Positions 6,936-15,668 of a stretch of 64,000 bases of DNA are shown in pieces (the stretch's first letter is position 1; every line of letters begins with the position of its first letter). The stretch spans positions 3,844,001-3,908,000 of the forward strand of contig NZ_JAPNKA010000001.1 in NCBI RefSeq assembly GCF_026626635.1, written 5' to 3'. The translations under genes were made by a program, and so were the position numbers. A model generated the notes under the pieces. It was not told where the DNA came from. It ran no database searches and saw only the letters and a program-made list of their open reading frames with translations. The stretch comes from Archangium lansingense (GTDB lineage: Bacteria > Myxococcota > Myxococcia > Myxococcales > Myxococcaceae).

Positions 6936-9371
6936 ATGAACTTCAGCCCCTCCAGCCGGTCCTCCGTCGTCGTGGCGGAGCTGGGGCCTACCAATACGGG
7001 GAAGACCCACCGCGCCATCGAGCGCATGCTCGCGCACGACACGGGCATGATCGGCTTGCCGCTCCGCCTGCTCGCTCGCGAAGTCTACGACCGGGTGACC
7101 GCTCGCGTGGGCGAGGGGCGGGTCGCCTTGATGACGGGGGAAGAGAAGCGCCTGCCGCCACGCCCCGATTATTGGATTTGTACGGTCGAGGCGATGCCGA
7201 CCGATCGACAGGTCGACTTCCTGGCCGTAGATGAAATCCAGCTCGCCGCCCACCGTGAACGTGGGCACGTCTTCACCGATCGATTGCTCCATGCGCGTGG
7301 GCTCCGGGAGACCTGGTTCCTCGGCGCGGACACGATGCGGCCCATGGTCCAGGCGCTCATCCCTCAGGCTTCAGTGAAGCGCGCCACCCGCCTGTCTCAG
7401 CTTCGCTATTCCGGGCGTCGCTCCCTGAAGAGCCTTCCTCCGCGCTCGGCTGTGGTCGCGTTCTCCGCGGACCGCGTGTACGAGCTGGCCGAAGCGTTGC
7501 GTCGCCTCCGGGGCGGGGTTGCGGTGGTGTTGGGCGCGCTCTCCCCAAGGACGCGGAACGCCCAGGTGGCGATGTATCAGGCAGGGGAGGTTCAGTACCT
7601 CGTGGCCACCGATGCCATTGGGATGGGTCTGAACCTCGACCTCAACCACGTTGCCTTCGCGGCGTTCTCCAAGTTCGACGGTGCCGAGCAGCGAGACCTC
7701 TTCCCGGACGAAATGGCCCAGATCGCAGGCCGTGCCGGGCGCCACTTGAATGACGGGAGCTTCGGAACCCTGAACACGCTGCCCGAGCTGCCTCCGCGGG
7801 TGGTCTCGGCCATCGAGTCGCACCGGTTCCCGTCGGTACGGAGTCTCATCTGGCGCAATGCAACGCTCGATTTCTCGAGCCCAGAGTCCCTGCTCGATTC
7901 GTTGTCACGAGCTCCAGGCCACAATGCCTTTGTCCGGGTGGAGCGCGCGGACGACTTCGATGCGCTCAGAGAGCTGTCGCGCGTTCCTGCCATTCGCGAG
8001 GTCTCCACCGACCGGGCCACGGTCGAGTTGCTGTGGCAGGTCTGCCAGATTCCGGATTTTCGCAAAGGGCTCTTCGGTCAGCACGTTGCGCTGTTGCGTG
8101 AGACCTTCCTTCAGCTCTCTGAGGGGGACGGGAAGCTGGAACAGGCCTGGCTGGCCAAGCAGGTGTCGCCGCTCGATGATGTTTCCGGTGACATCCACAC
8201 CCTGATGGACCGGTTGGCCGCCATCCGCATCTGGACGTACATCAGTCATCGCTCGAGCTGGCTGCACGAGGCCGAGCAATGGCAGGAGCGCACCCGCCGC
8301 ATCGAGGACGCGTTGGGTGATGCTCTTCACGAGCGGCTCGTGGAGCGCTTCGTGCAGCGGGCCGCGCGCAGGAGTGCACGCCGCTTTGTGAGAGCTGCCG
8401 AATCCCCTCCGCCCAAGTCGGACAGCCCCTTCGCTAAATTGGGGCTCCTGTTGGGCGAGACGTCGGGCGCTGACGGCGCGATGACAGAGGAGCAGTTCGT
8501 CCAGCGAGTGGTCGACGCGACGCATGAGGCCTTCGAAGTGGACGCCTCAGGAAGCATCTTGTTCGAAGGGCAGCCGCTGGCCCGGCTGGTTCGCGGGAAG
8601 GATCGGCGTTCACCGCAGATTGCGCTGGCGGAGCCGGAGGTTTGGACCGGAGGCGCGCGGCGGCAGCTCGAGCGCCGGTTGATGGCGTTGGCGCGGGACC
8701 TTGTCACCGAAGCCATGGGGAGCTTTCCAGCAGAGGCCCTCACCGGAGGGGACCGCTTGCCGGCGATGCGTGGCCTCGCCTACCGCCTGGCCGAGGGGCT
8801 GGGAGTGATTTCCCAAGCTGAGGCGCGCGAGCAGTGGCGGCTCCTGGACGATGAGTCACGAGCGCGCTTGAAGACGCTGGGCATCCGCGAGGGACAGCGC
8901 TTCCTCTATGTCGCCGAGGCGCTCGCACAGCATGCGCTTGAACGGCGCTGCATGCTGACGGCGCTGTTCCAGCAGAGTCCGTCACCCAAGGGCATTCCGC
9001 GAGAACCGGTGCTCGAGGTCGCGGAGCTTGGTGGCCGGGATGCGCGAGCCTTCGGGTATGAGGTGCTCGGTACCGTGGCGTTGCGGCTCGATGTCGTCGA
9101 GCGACTCAGTGAGGCCCTGCGCCATCCGTCCGGTGCTTCGCAGGTGCACACGCTGATGCAAGAGCTGCGTCTGGAGAGCGGTGTTCGCGCGCGAGTGCTG
9201 CGAGAGCTCGGAGGGCAGTCCGGGGGTGCACCGCAGAAGCGGAGGAGGAGACGGCGGCGAGGGAAATCGCCAGCGGCGGCTCCTGACAAGAGTGGGTCCA
9301 ACGGACAACCGGCTCACGCTGGCTCGCACCAGACGCCCCGGAGGAGCGGGGCAGGGGAGGGGGGCGTCTAG
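6936..9371 (+). CDS. SUV3-like DExH RNA helicase
   Basis: An 811-residue superfamily 2 helicase related to mitochondrial SUV3, whose bacterial relatives unwind RNA using ATP. Walker A is GPTNTGKTH (residues 17-25) and the DExH-box variant is DEIQ (99-102). Motif VI region is QIAGRAGRHLNDGSFGT, and VATDAIGMGLNLDLNHVAF is motif V. The C-terminal half is a long helical extension seen in bacterial homologues. The last 50 residues are disordered, with an Arg/Lys run (QKRRRRRRRGKSP) that may bind RNA. The gene stands alone. The stop is only 15 bases from the end of the convergent hutF. The role in RNA turnover is inferred from the family. Confidence 0.88.
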   Translation: MNFSPSSRSSVVVAELGPTNTGKTHRAIERMLAHDTGMIGLPLRLLAREVYDRVTARVGEGRVALMTGEEKRLPPRPDYWICTVEAMPTDRQVDFLAVDEIQLAAHRERGHVFTDRLLHARGLRETWFLGADTMRPMVQALIPQASVKRATRLSQLRYSGRRSLKSLPPRSAVVAFSADRVYELAEALRRLRGGVAVVLGALSPRTRNAQVAMYQAGEVQYLVATDAIGMGLNLDLNHVAFAAFSKFDGAEQRDLFPDEMAQIAGRAGRHLNDGSFGTLNTLPELPPRVVSAIESHRFPSVRSLIWRNATLDFSSPESLLDSLSRAPGHNAFVRVERADDFDALRELSRVPAIREVSTDRATVELLWQVCQIPDFRKGLFGQHVALLRETFLQLSEGDGKLEQAWLAKQVSPLDDVSGDIHTLMDRLAAIRIWTYISHRSSWLHEAEQWQERTRRIEDALGDALHERLVERFVQRAARRSARRFVRAAESPPPKSDSPFAKLGLLLGETSGADGAMTEEQFVQRVVDATHEAFEVDASGSILFEGQPLARLVRGKDRRSPQIALAEPEVWTGGARRQLERRLMALARDLVTEAMGSFPAEALTGGDRLPAMRGLAYRLAEGLGVISQAEAREQWRLLDDESRARLKTLGIREGQRFLYVAEALAQHALERRCMLTALFQQSPSPKGIPREPVLEVAELGGRDARAFGYEVLGTVALRLDVVERLSEALRHPSGASQVHTLMQELRLESGVRARVLRELGGQSGGAPQKRRRRRRRGKSPAAAPDKSGSNGQPAHAGSHQTPRRSGAGEGGV

Positions 9372-9386
9372 AGGCAGGAGGTTGGT

Positions 9387-10772
9387 TCAGGCCACCGCGA
9401 GCAGCCGGTCCAGCTCGCGCCGGTAACGCGCCAGAAGGGTGTCCTCCGAGGGGTGGTGCCGCTCGCGCACCACGAAGCGCCCGGCCACCATGACGTCGCG
9501 GACGCAATCGCTCCCACTGGCGAAGAGGTAGGAGTCGAGGAGCGCATCCCGCGTGCGCCCGTAGAGCTTGGGGTGGTCCGCATCGAGGACGACGAGGTCC
9601 GCCGGAGCCCCTACTTCCAGCCCAGGCGCGGACAGTCCCAGCGCTCGGGCACCGCCAGCCACGGCGGCGCGGTAGAGGCCCGCTCCTACCGAATCCTCCG
9701 AGCCTACGCGCAGCACGTTGCGGCGCCTTGCCACCAACCGTTGGCCGTACTCCAGCAGGCGCAGCTCCTCCGGTGCGCTGACGCTGATATGGCTGTCCGA
9801 GCCGATGCCGAACACGCCCCCCTGGCGCAGGTAGTCCACCGCGGGGAAGAGGCCGTCCCCCAGGTTGGCCTCCGTCGTCGGGCACAGGCCGGCCACGGCG
9901 CCGCTGGCGGCCAGTCGTGTCACCTCCTCGGGCGTGAGGTGCGTGGCGTGCACCAGGCACCACCGGGAGTCCACCGGCACGTGGTTCAACAGCCACTGCA
10001 CGGGGCGCTCACCGCTCCAGCTCAGGCAGTCCTCCACCTCCTTGACCTGCTCGGCGATGTGGATGTGGAGCGGCGCCTGTTTGTCCAGTGAGTTGATGCC
10101 GGCGAGGGCCTCGTGCAGCTTCTCGGGCGTCACGGCGCGCAGCGAATGCAGCGCCAGGCCCACGCGCACCGAGGGCTCCGCGGCTGTTGCCCGCCGCACG
10201 GACTCCACGACGCCAAGCAACCCCTCCACCGTGTGCAGGAAGCGCTTTTGCCCCTCGGTGGGAGCGCGTCCACCGAAGCCACCGTGGGCGTAGAGCGTCG
10301 GCAGGTGCGTCAGCCGGATGCCTGTCTCGCGCGCGGCGGCCACGATGCGGTGTGAGTTCTCCGCACGGTCGGCATACGGTGCCCCATCCCGGTCATGGTG
10401 GAGGTAGTGGAACTCGGCGACAGAGGTGTAGCCGGCCTTCAACATCTCCAAGTACAGGAGCGCAGCCACCGCCTGCAGGCCCTCTGGAGTGAAGCGGGCG
10501 AGAAAGCGGTACATCGTGTCCCGCCACGTCCAGAAGTCGTCCTCGGTGCGGCCAGCCCGCTCGGCGAGTCCGGCCATGGCGCGCTGGAAGGCATGGGAGT
10601 GCAGGTTGGGCAGCCCCGGCACCACCGGCCCTCGGGCCTGTGTGCCCCCGGGCTGTGCCCCGCGCTCCACTGTGGTGATGACGCCCCGGTCATCGAACCG
10701 GAGCAGGACATTCTCCACCCAGCCCTCCGTCAGCAGCACGGAGGGGCAGAACAGGCTCGTCTCACGGCTCAT
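9387..10772 (-). CDS. hutF: Formimidoylglutamate deiminase
   Basis: A 461-residue amidohydrolase that converts N-formimino-L-glutamate to N-formyl-L-glutamate and ammonia in the five-step histidine degradation route. The metal-binding motif NLHSHAFQRAM is near residue 57. The family hallmarks YTSVAEFHYLHHDRDG, HIHIAEQ (metal His and active Glu), LVHATHL and IGSDSHISVSAPEELRLLEY are all present. It lies 15 bases downstream of hutG, whose enzyme takes the next step, so the two form an operon. The genes for the first steps (hutH, hutU) and the HutC regulator are not in the window. Confidence 0.95.
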   Translation of the reverse strand: MSRETSLFCPSVLLTEGWVENVLLRFDDRGVITTVERGAQPGGTQARGPVVPGLPNLHSHAFQRAMAGLAERAGRTEDDFWTWRDTMYRFLARFTPEGLQAVAALLYLEMLKAGYTSVAEFHYLHHDRDGAPYADRAENSHRIVAAARETGIRLTHLPTLYAHGGFGGRAPTEGQKRFLHTVEGLLGVVESVRRATAAEPSVRVGLALHSLRAVTPEKLHEALAGINSLDKQAPLHIHIAEQVKEVEDCLSWSGERPVQWLLNHVPVDSRWCLVHATHLTPEEVTRLAASGAVAGLCPTTEANLGDGLFPAVDYLRQGGVFGIGSDSHISVSAPEELRLLEYGQRLVARRRNVLRVGSEDSVGAGLYRAAVAGGARALGLSAPGLEVGAPADLVVLDADHPKLYGRTRDALLDSYLFASGSDCVRDVMVAGRFVVRERHHPSEDTLLARYRRELDRLLAVA

Positions 10773-10787
10773 GGGTGTTCCTCTCGC

Positions 10788-11585
10788 TCAGGAGCGGCCG
10801 CCGGAGCGGGCGAAGTCGGCCAGTACCTCGACGAAGCGCCGGAGCGTGGGCCGGAGGGCTGCTGCACGTTCCTCGCGGAAGGTGAAGGGCGCTTCCTCGT
10901 CCATGTAGTTGCACTGGGCCATCTCGAGTTGCACGGCGTGGTAGCCGGAGGCGGGCCGCCCGTAGTGGCGGGTGATGTAGCCACCCTTGAAGCGGCCGTT
11001 GAGGACGTGTGAGTAGTTGCTCATGGCGCACGTGGCCACCAGCCGCTCGCTGATTTCCGGCGCGACGCTCCGCCCGTCCGCGGTGCCGATGTTGAGATCA
11101 GGCAACCGACCTTCGAACAGCCGCGGGACGACCGAGCAGATGGAGTGTGCATCGAGCAGCACGGCGATTCCATGCTGTGCGTGGAACCCGGCCAGCGTCT
11201 GCTCGAGGCGCTCGTGGTAGGGGCGCCAGTACGCCTCGAGGCGGGCCTTGCGCGCGGCGGGCTCGAGAGCAGGGCCGGTGCGGTAGAGCGGGCGCCCGTC
11301 GAAGAGCGTCTCGGGGAAGAGGCCGGTCGTCGCGGTGGTGTAGAGCGGCGTGTCATCCGGCGGGCGGTTGAGATCGATGGTGTAGCGCGAGTAGCGGGCC
11401 ACCAGCACGCTGGCGCCCACCTCCTCGAGGAAGTCATAGAGGATCGGCAGGTGCCAGTCGGTGTCCGGGAGGCTCTGGGCTTCGTCGGTGAGCCGCTCGT
11501 GCAGCCCCTCTGGGAGTTGAGTCCCCACGTGAGGCATGCTGACGAGCAACGGGATGCGTCCCGGTTTGAAGAGGTAGGGCTCCAT
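10788..11585 (-). CDS. hutG: N-formylglutamate deformylase
   Basis: A 265-residue N-formylglutamate amidohydrolase that releases formate and L-glutamate, the last step of the pathway served by the adjacent hutF. The start at ATG 11585 gives MEPYLFKPGRIPLLVSMPHV, the usual family N-terminus; a GTG at 11630 would add 15 residues with no homologous look. Family motifs are PHVGTQLP, DTDWH, ATYSRYTIDLNRPP-like VARYSRYTIDLNRPPDD, LLDAHSI (metal site), FKGGYITRHYG and QLEMAQCNYM. The gene just upstream on the same strand is the GFA protein (50-base gap), so it may share that transcript. No clear Shine-Dalgarno sequence is visible. Confidence 0.93.
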   Translation of the reverse strand: MEPYLFKPGRIPLLVSMPHVGTQLPEGLHERLTDEAQSLPDTDWHLPILYDFLEEVGASVLVARYSRYTIDLNRPPDDTPLYTTATTGLFPETLFDGRPLYRTGPALEPAARKARLEAYWRPYHERLEQTLAGFHAQHGIAVLLDAHSICSVVPRLFEGRLPDLNIGTADGRSVAPEISERLVATCAMSNYSHVLNGRFKGGYITRHYGRPASGYHAVQLEMAQCNYMDEEAPFTFREERAAALRPTLRRFVEVLADFARSGGRS

Positions 11586-11635
11586 GGGCCGCAAGTCTAC
11601 GGGAGGGTAGGGGGGATGCCCAGGCTGCACACCTT

Positions 11636-12124
11636 CTAACTCGGGCTACCGGCTGGAGGGGGAGCCGGCTTCTTCGCCTGCTTCGCATACTCCGCCGTCA
11701 GCTCTCCATATTCGTTGAATGACGGCAGCTTCTCGAAGCTGTGAACCGCTGACGTGGTTGCCCAGGGGAGCTTCTCGCTCGTCCACGTTTCGATGAACGG
11801 TGTGAACCAGCTGGGATCGTCGAGCATCGTCGCGCGAACGTTGACGAACCAGTCGATGCCCTCGGGCCGTGTGAACATCCAGCTCATGCAGTACGGGCAG
11901 AAATAATGACGGGGCGCGCCGTGGAGGCCACCGATGACAGGCTCCCCCTTCGTGACCGAGAACCCTTCGCTTGGGATTGCGGCACTCAAGGAGAATGCGC
12001 TGGCGGTCATCCGCTGGCAGCCCGTGCAGTGGCAGGCCATGGTGAGGAGCGGCGGTGCGCTGATCCTCAGCCGCACCTGTCCACAGCGACATCCGCCTTC
12101 CCAAGGTAGGTTCCAGTCGAGCAT
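11636..12124 (-). CDS. GFA family (glutathione-dependent formaldehyde-activating-like) zinc protein
   Basis: A 162-residue protein of the GFA/CENP-V fold. The zinc ligands are visible as CRCGQVRL, CHCTGC and CPYC. The start at ATG 12124 (MLDWNLPWEGG) is preceded by AGGATC; the frame continues upstream to 12154. Family members bind zinc and glutathione-like thiols, but most, like this one, have no proven reaction and were named after an enzyme for formaldehyde that is itself disputed. It is upstream of hutG and may be cotranscribed. The last 15 residues are Pro/Lys-rich and not conserved. Confidence 0.85.
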   Translation of the reverse strand: MLDWNLPWEGGCRCGQVRLRISAPPLLTMACHCTGCQRMTASAFSLSAAIPSEGFSVTKGEPVIGGLHGAPRHYFCPYCMSWMFTRPEGIDWFVNVRATMLDDPSWFTPFIETWTSEKLPWATTSAVHSFEKLPSFNEYGELTAEYAKQAKKPAPPPAGSPS

Positions 12125-12205
12125 GAGGGGATCCTTTGCCGTTTCCCTCAGCACTAAAACGGAGCGATTGCCGCCGTCAAAGGATCTTCTCTGGGGCGGA
12201 TCGGC

Positions 12206-12767
12206 CTACAGGCGGAAGGCGAGCTTGCCCACCATCTTGCCGGACGCAACGGTCCGGTGTGCCTCGGCAAGGGCGGCGGGTTCCAGCACGCCCGCGTCCA
12301 CCGTCAGGGTGGAGGTGAGCACGCCCTCATCCAACAAGTCGGCCACGCGGTCGAGGATGGTCTGCTGGGAGGCCAGGTCTCGCGTCTTGTACATCGACTT
12401 CGAGAACATGAACTCCCAGGAGAAGCTTGCCCTCTTGCTGAAGAGCTTCCCCATCGGCAGCGGCTGCTCGGGCTCCACGATGGACACGATGTGTCCTCCC
12501 GGAGCGATCAGCTCCGCCATCGTCTCGAAGTGCATGTCGGTGCCGACGCAGCAGAAGATGGCGTCCACGTTCTTCAGGCCGAGCGCTGCGAGATGCGCGG
12601 GCAAGTTCTCGCGGTGGTTCACCACGTGGTCCGCTCCCATCTTCTTCACCCAGTCCCGCGTGGTGTCGCGGGAGGCTGTGCCAATGACGGTCATCTTCGT
12701 CAGCCGCTTTGCCAGCTGCACGGCGAGCGACCCGACGCCTCCGGCCGCCCCGATGACGAGGAGGGTG
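12206..12767 (-). pseudogene. Zinc-type alcohol dehydrogenase / quinone oxidoreductase, 5'-truncated
   Basis: The reverse strand encodes the C-terminal half of a medium-chain dehydrogenase: the NAD(P)-binding start LLVIGAAGGVGSLAVQLAKRL, then GADHVVNHRENLPAHL, VDAIFCCVGTDMHF and the tail ASGKMVGKLAFRL before TAG. About 150 N-terminal residues (the whole GroES-like substrate domain) are missing. In their place the frame runs directly into the antisense of a LysR gene (from about 12768), which gives the meaningless N-terminus of the open frame. No promoter or start is available, so this is a dead gene. The break is shared with the LysR fragment next to it, pointing to one deletion. Confidence 0.85.
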
Positions 12768-13586
12768 CAGGTGTCGAGGCTCGAATCCCGGCTTGGGATA
12801 CGGCTGCTCCAGCGCACCACTCGCCGCATGCAACTCACCGAGGCTGGTGCACGCTACTGCGAGCGTGCTCGCACCATCCTGGAGTCCATCGAGTCCGTTG
12901 AGCGCGAGGCGGAGAGTGTCCAGGAAGCGCCCCATGGAACGTTGCGCGTCACCGCGCCGACGGTGCTCGGCCAGGTGCGGGTGATGCCGGTGGTGCTTGC
13001 CTTCCAGCACGCGCATCCCACCGTGAAGGTTCACGCCGATTTCTCGGACCGCAGGTTCGATCTCATCGAGGAGGGCATCGACGTGGCCGTCCGCATCACG
13101 GCGCAGCCGCCGCCCGCCTTCGTGGCCCGCAGGCTCGATAACGACCAGCGCGTGCTCTGCGCCAGTCCCGGCTACCTTGCCCGAGGAGGCCGCCCCCGCA
13201 GGCCCGCCGAGCTCGCGAACCATGAATGCATTGTGTTCGTCGCGGGTCAGCCCGTGGAGACGTGGCTCCTGCGCGCCACGGAGGACGCGGAGCACACCAC
13301 CCCCATCCGTATCTCGGGCCGGTTGCACGTCAACAACACCCACGCCCTCAGGCAGGCCGCGCTCGCCGGTCTCGGGATCGCCGACCTGCCGCGCTACCTC
13401 GTCGAAGAGGACCTCGTGGCCGGGCGGCTCGAAGCCGTCCTGGAGCGCTTCGTCCCTGTGGGACGCGGCGTGTTCGCCATCTACGCGCCGTCCCCCTATG
13501 TGCCGGTCAAGGTGCGCCGCTTCGTCGAGATGCTGGAAGAGACCTTTCAGCCAGGCCGGCCCCACGTCCGGCCGCGACGGCGGTGA
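12768..13586 (+). pseudogene. LysR-family transcriptional regulator, 5'-truncated
   Basis: The forward strand reads as a LysR regulator from the end of its helix-turn-helix (QVSRLESRLGIRLLQRTTRR) through the linker helix (ILESIESVEREAESVQE) and the full effector-binding domain (GTLRVTAPTVLGQ to VRRFVEMLEETF). About 40 N-terminal residues holding the first DNA-binding helices and the start codon are absent. The frame continues upstream only through antisense of the dehydrogenase. LysR genes commonly sit divergent to a dehydrogenase they control; here both 5' ends and the shared promoter are gone. It is probably not functional. Confidence 0.85.
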
Positions 13587-13700
13587 TGGGTCCTCCCGTG
13601 CGCCGGGCTATTCTCCGCAACGTCGCCGTCGCGCAACTGGTGGTTCCACCGCACGGTCGACCCTCGCGGTCGATTCCCTGGAACTGCCGGCCGCTTCATA

Positions 13701-13720
13701 TTATGACCATAATGTCATGA
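13701..13720. promoter_or_regulatory. TetR-like operator upstream of thioesterase/MFS operon
   Basis: The 20-base site holds two overlapping inverted repeats: ATGAC-CATAAT-GTCAT (13703-13718), extended to 7-base arms with one mismatch, and ATTATG-AC-CATAAT (13700-13713). It is AT-rich in a GC-rich background and lies about 65 bases before the thioesterase ATG. Size and spacing suit a TetR-family dimer, although no TetR gene is next to it. It might instead be bound by a regulator encoded elsewhere. Confidence 0.55.
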
Positions 13721-13784
13721 GGAGCCAACCCGGGCATGCAGCGCGGGTGAGGCCTCATTGCGTGCGCCCAAACGAGGAGAAATC

Positions 13785-14249
13785 ATGAACGGTCGAGTTT
13801 CTGCGCCCAAGACCACGCGGCACCTCCAGGACTTGGAGCGCATCATGCGGGGAGCGGCGTCTCCCCCGCCGATCGCTCAGTTGCTGGGGCTCACGCTCAC
13901 CGGCGTCGAGACGGGTCGCGTCGTCGTCGAGATGGACGCCTCGGCGCGCCTGGCCAACCCCATGGGGACCCTCCACGGTGGTGTGATCTGCGACCTGGCC
14001 GATCTGGCCATGGGCGCGGCGATGGCCACCACCCTCGAGGATGAGGAGAGCTTCACCACGCTCGATCTCACGTCGAAGTTCTTCAAGCCCATCTGGAACG
14101 CGCGTCTCCGAGCCACCGGGCGGGTGGTCAAGCGGACGCGGACGCTCGGGCTGATCGAGTGCGACGTCGAGGACGACAAGGGCAGCCTCGTGGCCAAGGT
14201 GTTCAGCTCGTGCATGGTCCTTCGGGGTGACGAGGCTCGCGGGCGATGA
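13785..14249 (+). CDS. PaaI-family hotdog thioesterase
   Basis: A 154-residue hotdog-fold acyl-CoA thioesterase of the PaaI/DUF4442 type. The start is ATG 13785, with GAGGAG 5 bases before it. The core motif LANPMGTLHGGVICDLADLAMG contains the HGG loop and catalytic Asp region, and FTTLDLTSKFFKPIWNARLRATGRVVKRTRTLGLIECDV is the second half of the fold; only short parts are needed to recognise it. Its stop overlaps the start of the MFS transporter (ATGA), so both are made together. The natural acyl-CoA is unknown; pairing with an exporter suggests a detoxification or efflux unit for an aromatic or acyl compound. Confidence 0.88.
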   Translation: MNGRVSAPKTTRHLQDLERIMRGAASPPPIAQLLGLTLTGVETGRVVVEMDASARLANPMGTLHGGVICDLADLAMGAAMATTLEDEESFTTLDLTSKFFKPIWNARLRATGRVVKRTRTLGLIECDVEDDKGSLVAKVFSSCMVLRGDEARGR

Positions 14250-15661
14250 CAGCCACCACCTCTTCCCTGGAAGTCCAGAGCGCGCGCGAGGTGCGCCCGG
14301 GCGCCGTGCTCACGGTGCTTTCGGCTGCTGCGTTCCTGGCCGGCCTCGATCTCTTCATCGTGAACGTCGCCTTCGAGCACATGGGCCGAAGCTTCCGCGG
14401 GGCCTCGTTGGCGGACCTGAGCTGGGTGCTCAACGGGTACGCCATTGCCTATGCGGCGCTGCTCATTCCGCTCGGGCGTCTGGCCGACCGATTCGGGCGC
14501 AAGGCCGGGTTCCTGCTGGGTCTTGGATTGTTCACGGCCGCGAGCGCCGCCTGTGCGGCGAGCACCGGGCTTTGGGGCCTGGTCGTCTCGCGGGTTGCTC
14601 AAGCGGTGGGGGCGGCCCTGCTGACACCCACGAGCCTCGGGCTCCTGCTCAACGCCACGCCACCTGACAGGCGTGCGCGGGCGGTCCGGATCTGGGCGGC
14701 GGTCGGTTCGCTGGCCGCCGCGGCCGGCCCCGTTGCTGGCGGGTTGCTCGTCGAGCTCTCGTGGCAATGGGTGTTCCTCGTGAACCTGCCCGTGGGGGTC
14801 GTCGCGTTCCTCGCCGCCGTTCGCATCGTCCCGGACTCGCGAGACGCCGCACGCGGTCCACTGCCCGACCTGCCCGGCGCGGGGCTGCTCGGCCTCGCGG
14901 TAGGGGCGCTCTCGCTCGCGCTCGTCAAGGCGGAGGATTGGGGCTGGGGCGATGGGCGGACGGGGGCGGCGCTCCTGGGGTCCATCATCGCGGGAGGACT
15001 GTTCTGGTGGCGCTCGAGCGGGCACCCAGCGCCGGTCATCGAGCCCGCGCTGCTTCGAGTGCGGACCTTCGCATGGGCCAATCTCAGCGCGTTCGTGTTC
15101 AGCGTGGCGTTCTCCGCCAGCTTGCTGACCAGCATCCTGTGGATGCAGGACGTCTGGCAGTACTCGGCGGTGCTCACAGGCCTGGCGATTGCTCCTGGCC
15201 CGCTGATGGTTCCCCTGTTCTCCAGCATCGCTCAACGCCTCTCGCGCCGGGTCGAAGCGGGATGGCTCGTGGCCTCGGGATGCGGGGTCTTCGCGGTGGG
15301 CGCCGCCACCTCCACGATGTGGGTGGGAGCCGCGCCGAACTACCTGACCGGGCTGCTGCCGGGCTGGTTGCTGGCCGGGGCCGGCGTCGGCCTCGTGGTT
15401 CCCACGCTGTTGGCCTCGGCCACGGTTGAGCTCCCTCCAGCACGGACCGCCACGGGCAGCGCGATCGTCAACATGAGCCGCCAGGTCGGGTTGGCGCTCG
15501 GCGTCAGCTTGTTGGTGGCGCTGGTGGGCAACTCAGAGGGAGGCGAGCTGCGGGCCGCTTTCAGACACGTGTGGATGGCCGCGGCTTTGTTGGCGCTGTG
15601 CGCCGCTCCGTTGAGCCTCGGGGTGAACGCGTCCCGGGCGGCGACCCGTTCGAACGCATGA
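14246..15661 (+). CDS. MFS transporter, DHA2/EmrB-QacA family (14 TM)
   Basis: A 471-residue inner-membrane drug:proton antiporter of the 14-helix type. Motif A-like GRLADRFGRKAGF follows helix 2, and helix 1 carries LAGLDLFIVNVAFEHMG, the DHA2 pattern with an Asp. Motif C region is AAAAGPVAGGLLVELSWQWVFLVNLPVG, typical of this family. The gene starts inside the thioesterase stop codon (ATGA overlap), so it belongs to the operon controlled by the TetR-like site at 13701. It probably exports a toxic compound; the substrate cannot be told from sequence. The HxlR gene is convergent, 7 bases after the stop. Confidence 0.92.
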   Translation: MTATTSSLEVQSAREVRPGAVLTVLSAAAFLAGLDLFIVNVAFEHMGRSFRGASLADLSWVLNGYAIAYAALLIPLGRLADRFGRKAGFLLGLGLFTAASAACAASTGLWGLVVSRVAQAVGAALLTPTSLGLLLNATPPDRRARAVRIWAAVGSLAAAAGPVAGGLLVELSWQWVFLVNLPVGVVAFLAAVRIVPDSRDAARGPLPDLPGAGLLGLAVGALSLALVKAEDWGWGDGRTGAALLGSIIAGGLFWWRSSGHPAPVIEPALLRVRTFAWANLSAFVFSVAFSASLLTSILWMQDVWQYSAVLTGLAIAPGPLMVPLFSSIAQRLSRRVEAGWLVASGCGVFAVGAATSTMWVGAAPNYLTGLLPGWLLAGAGVGLVVPTLLASATVELPPARTATGSAIVNMSRQVGLALGVSLLVALVGNSEGGELRAAFRHVWMAAALLALCAAPLSLGVNASRAATRSNA

Positions 15662-15668
15662 ATCCCCG

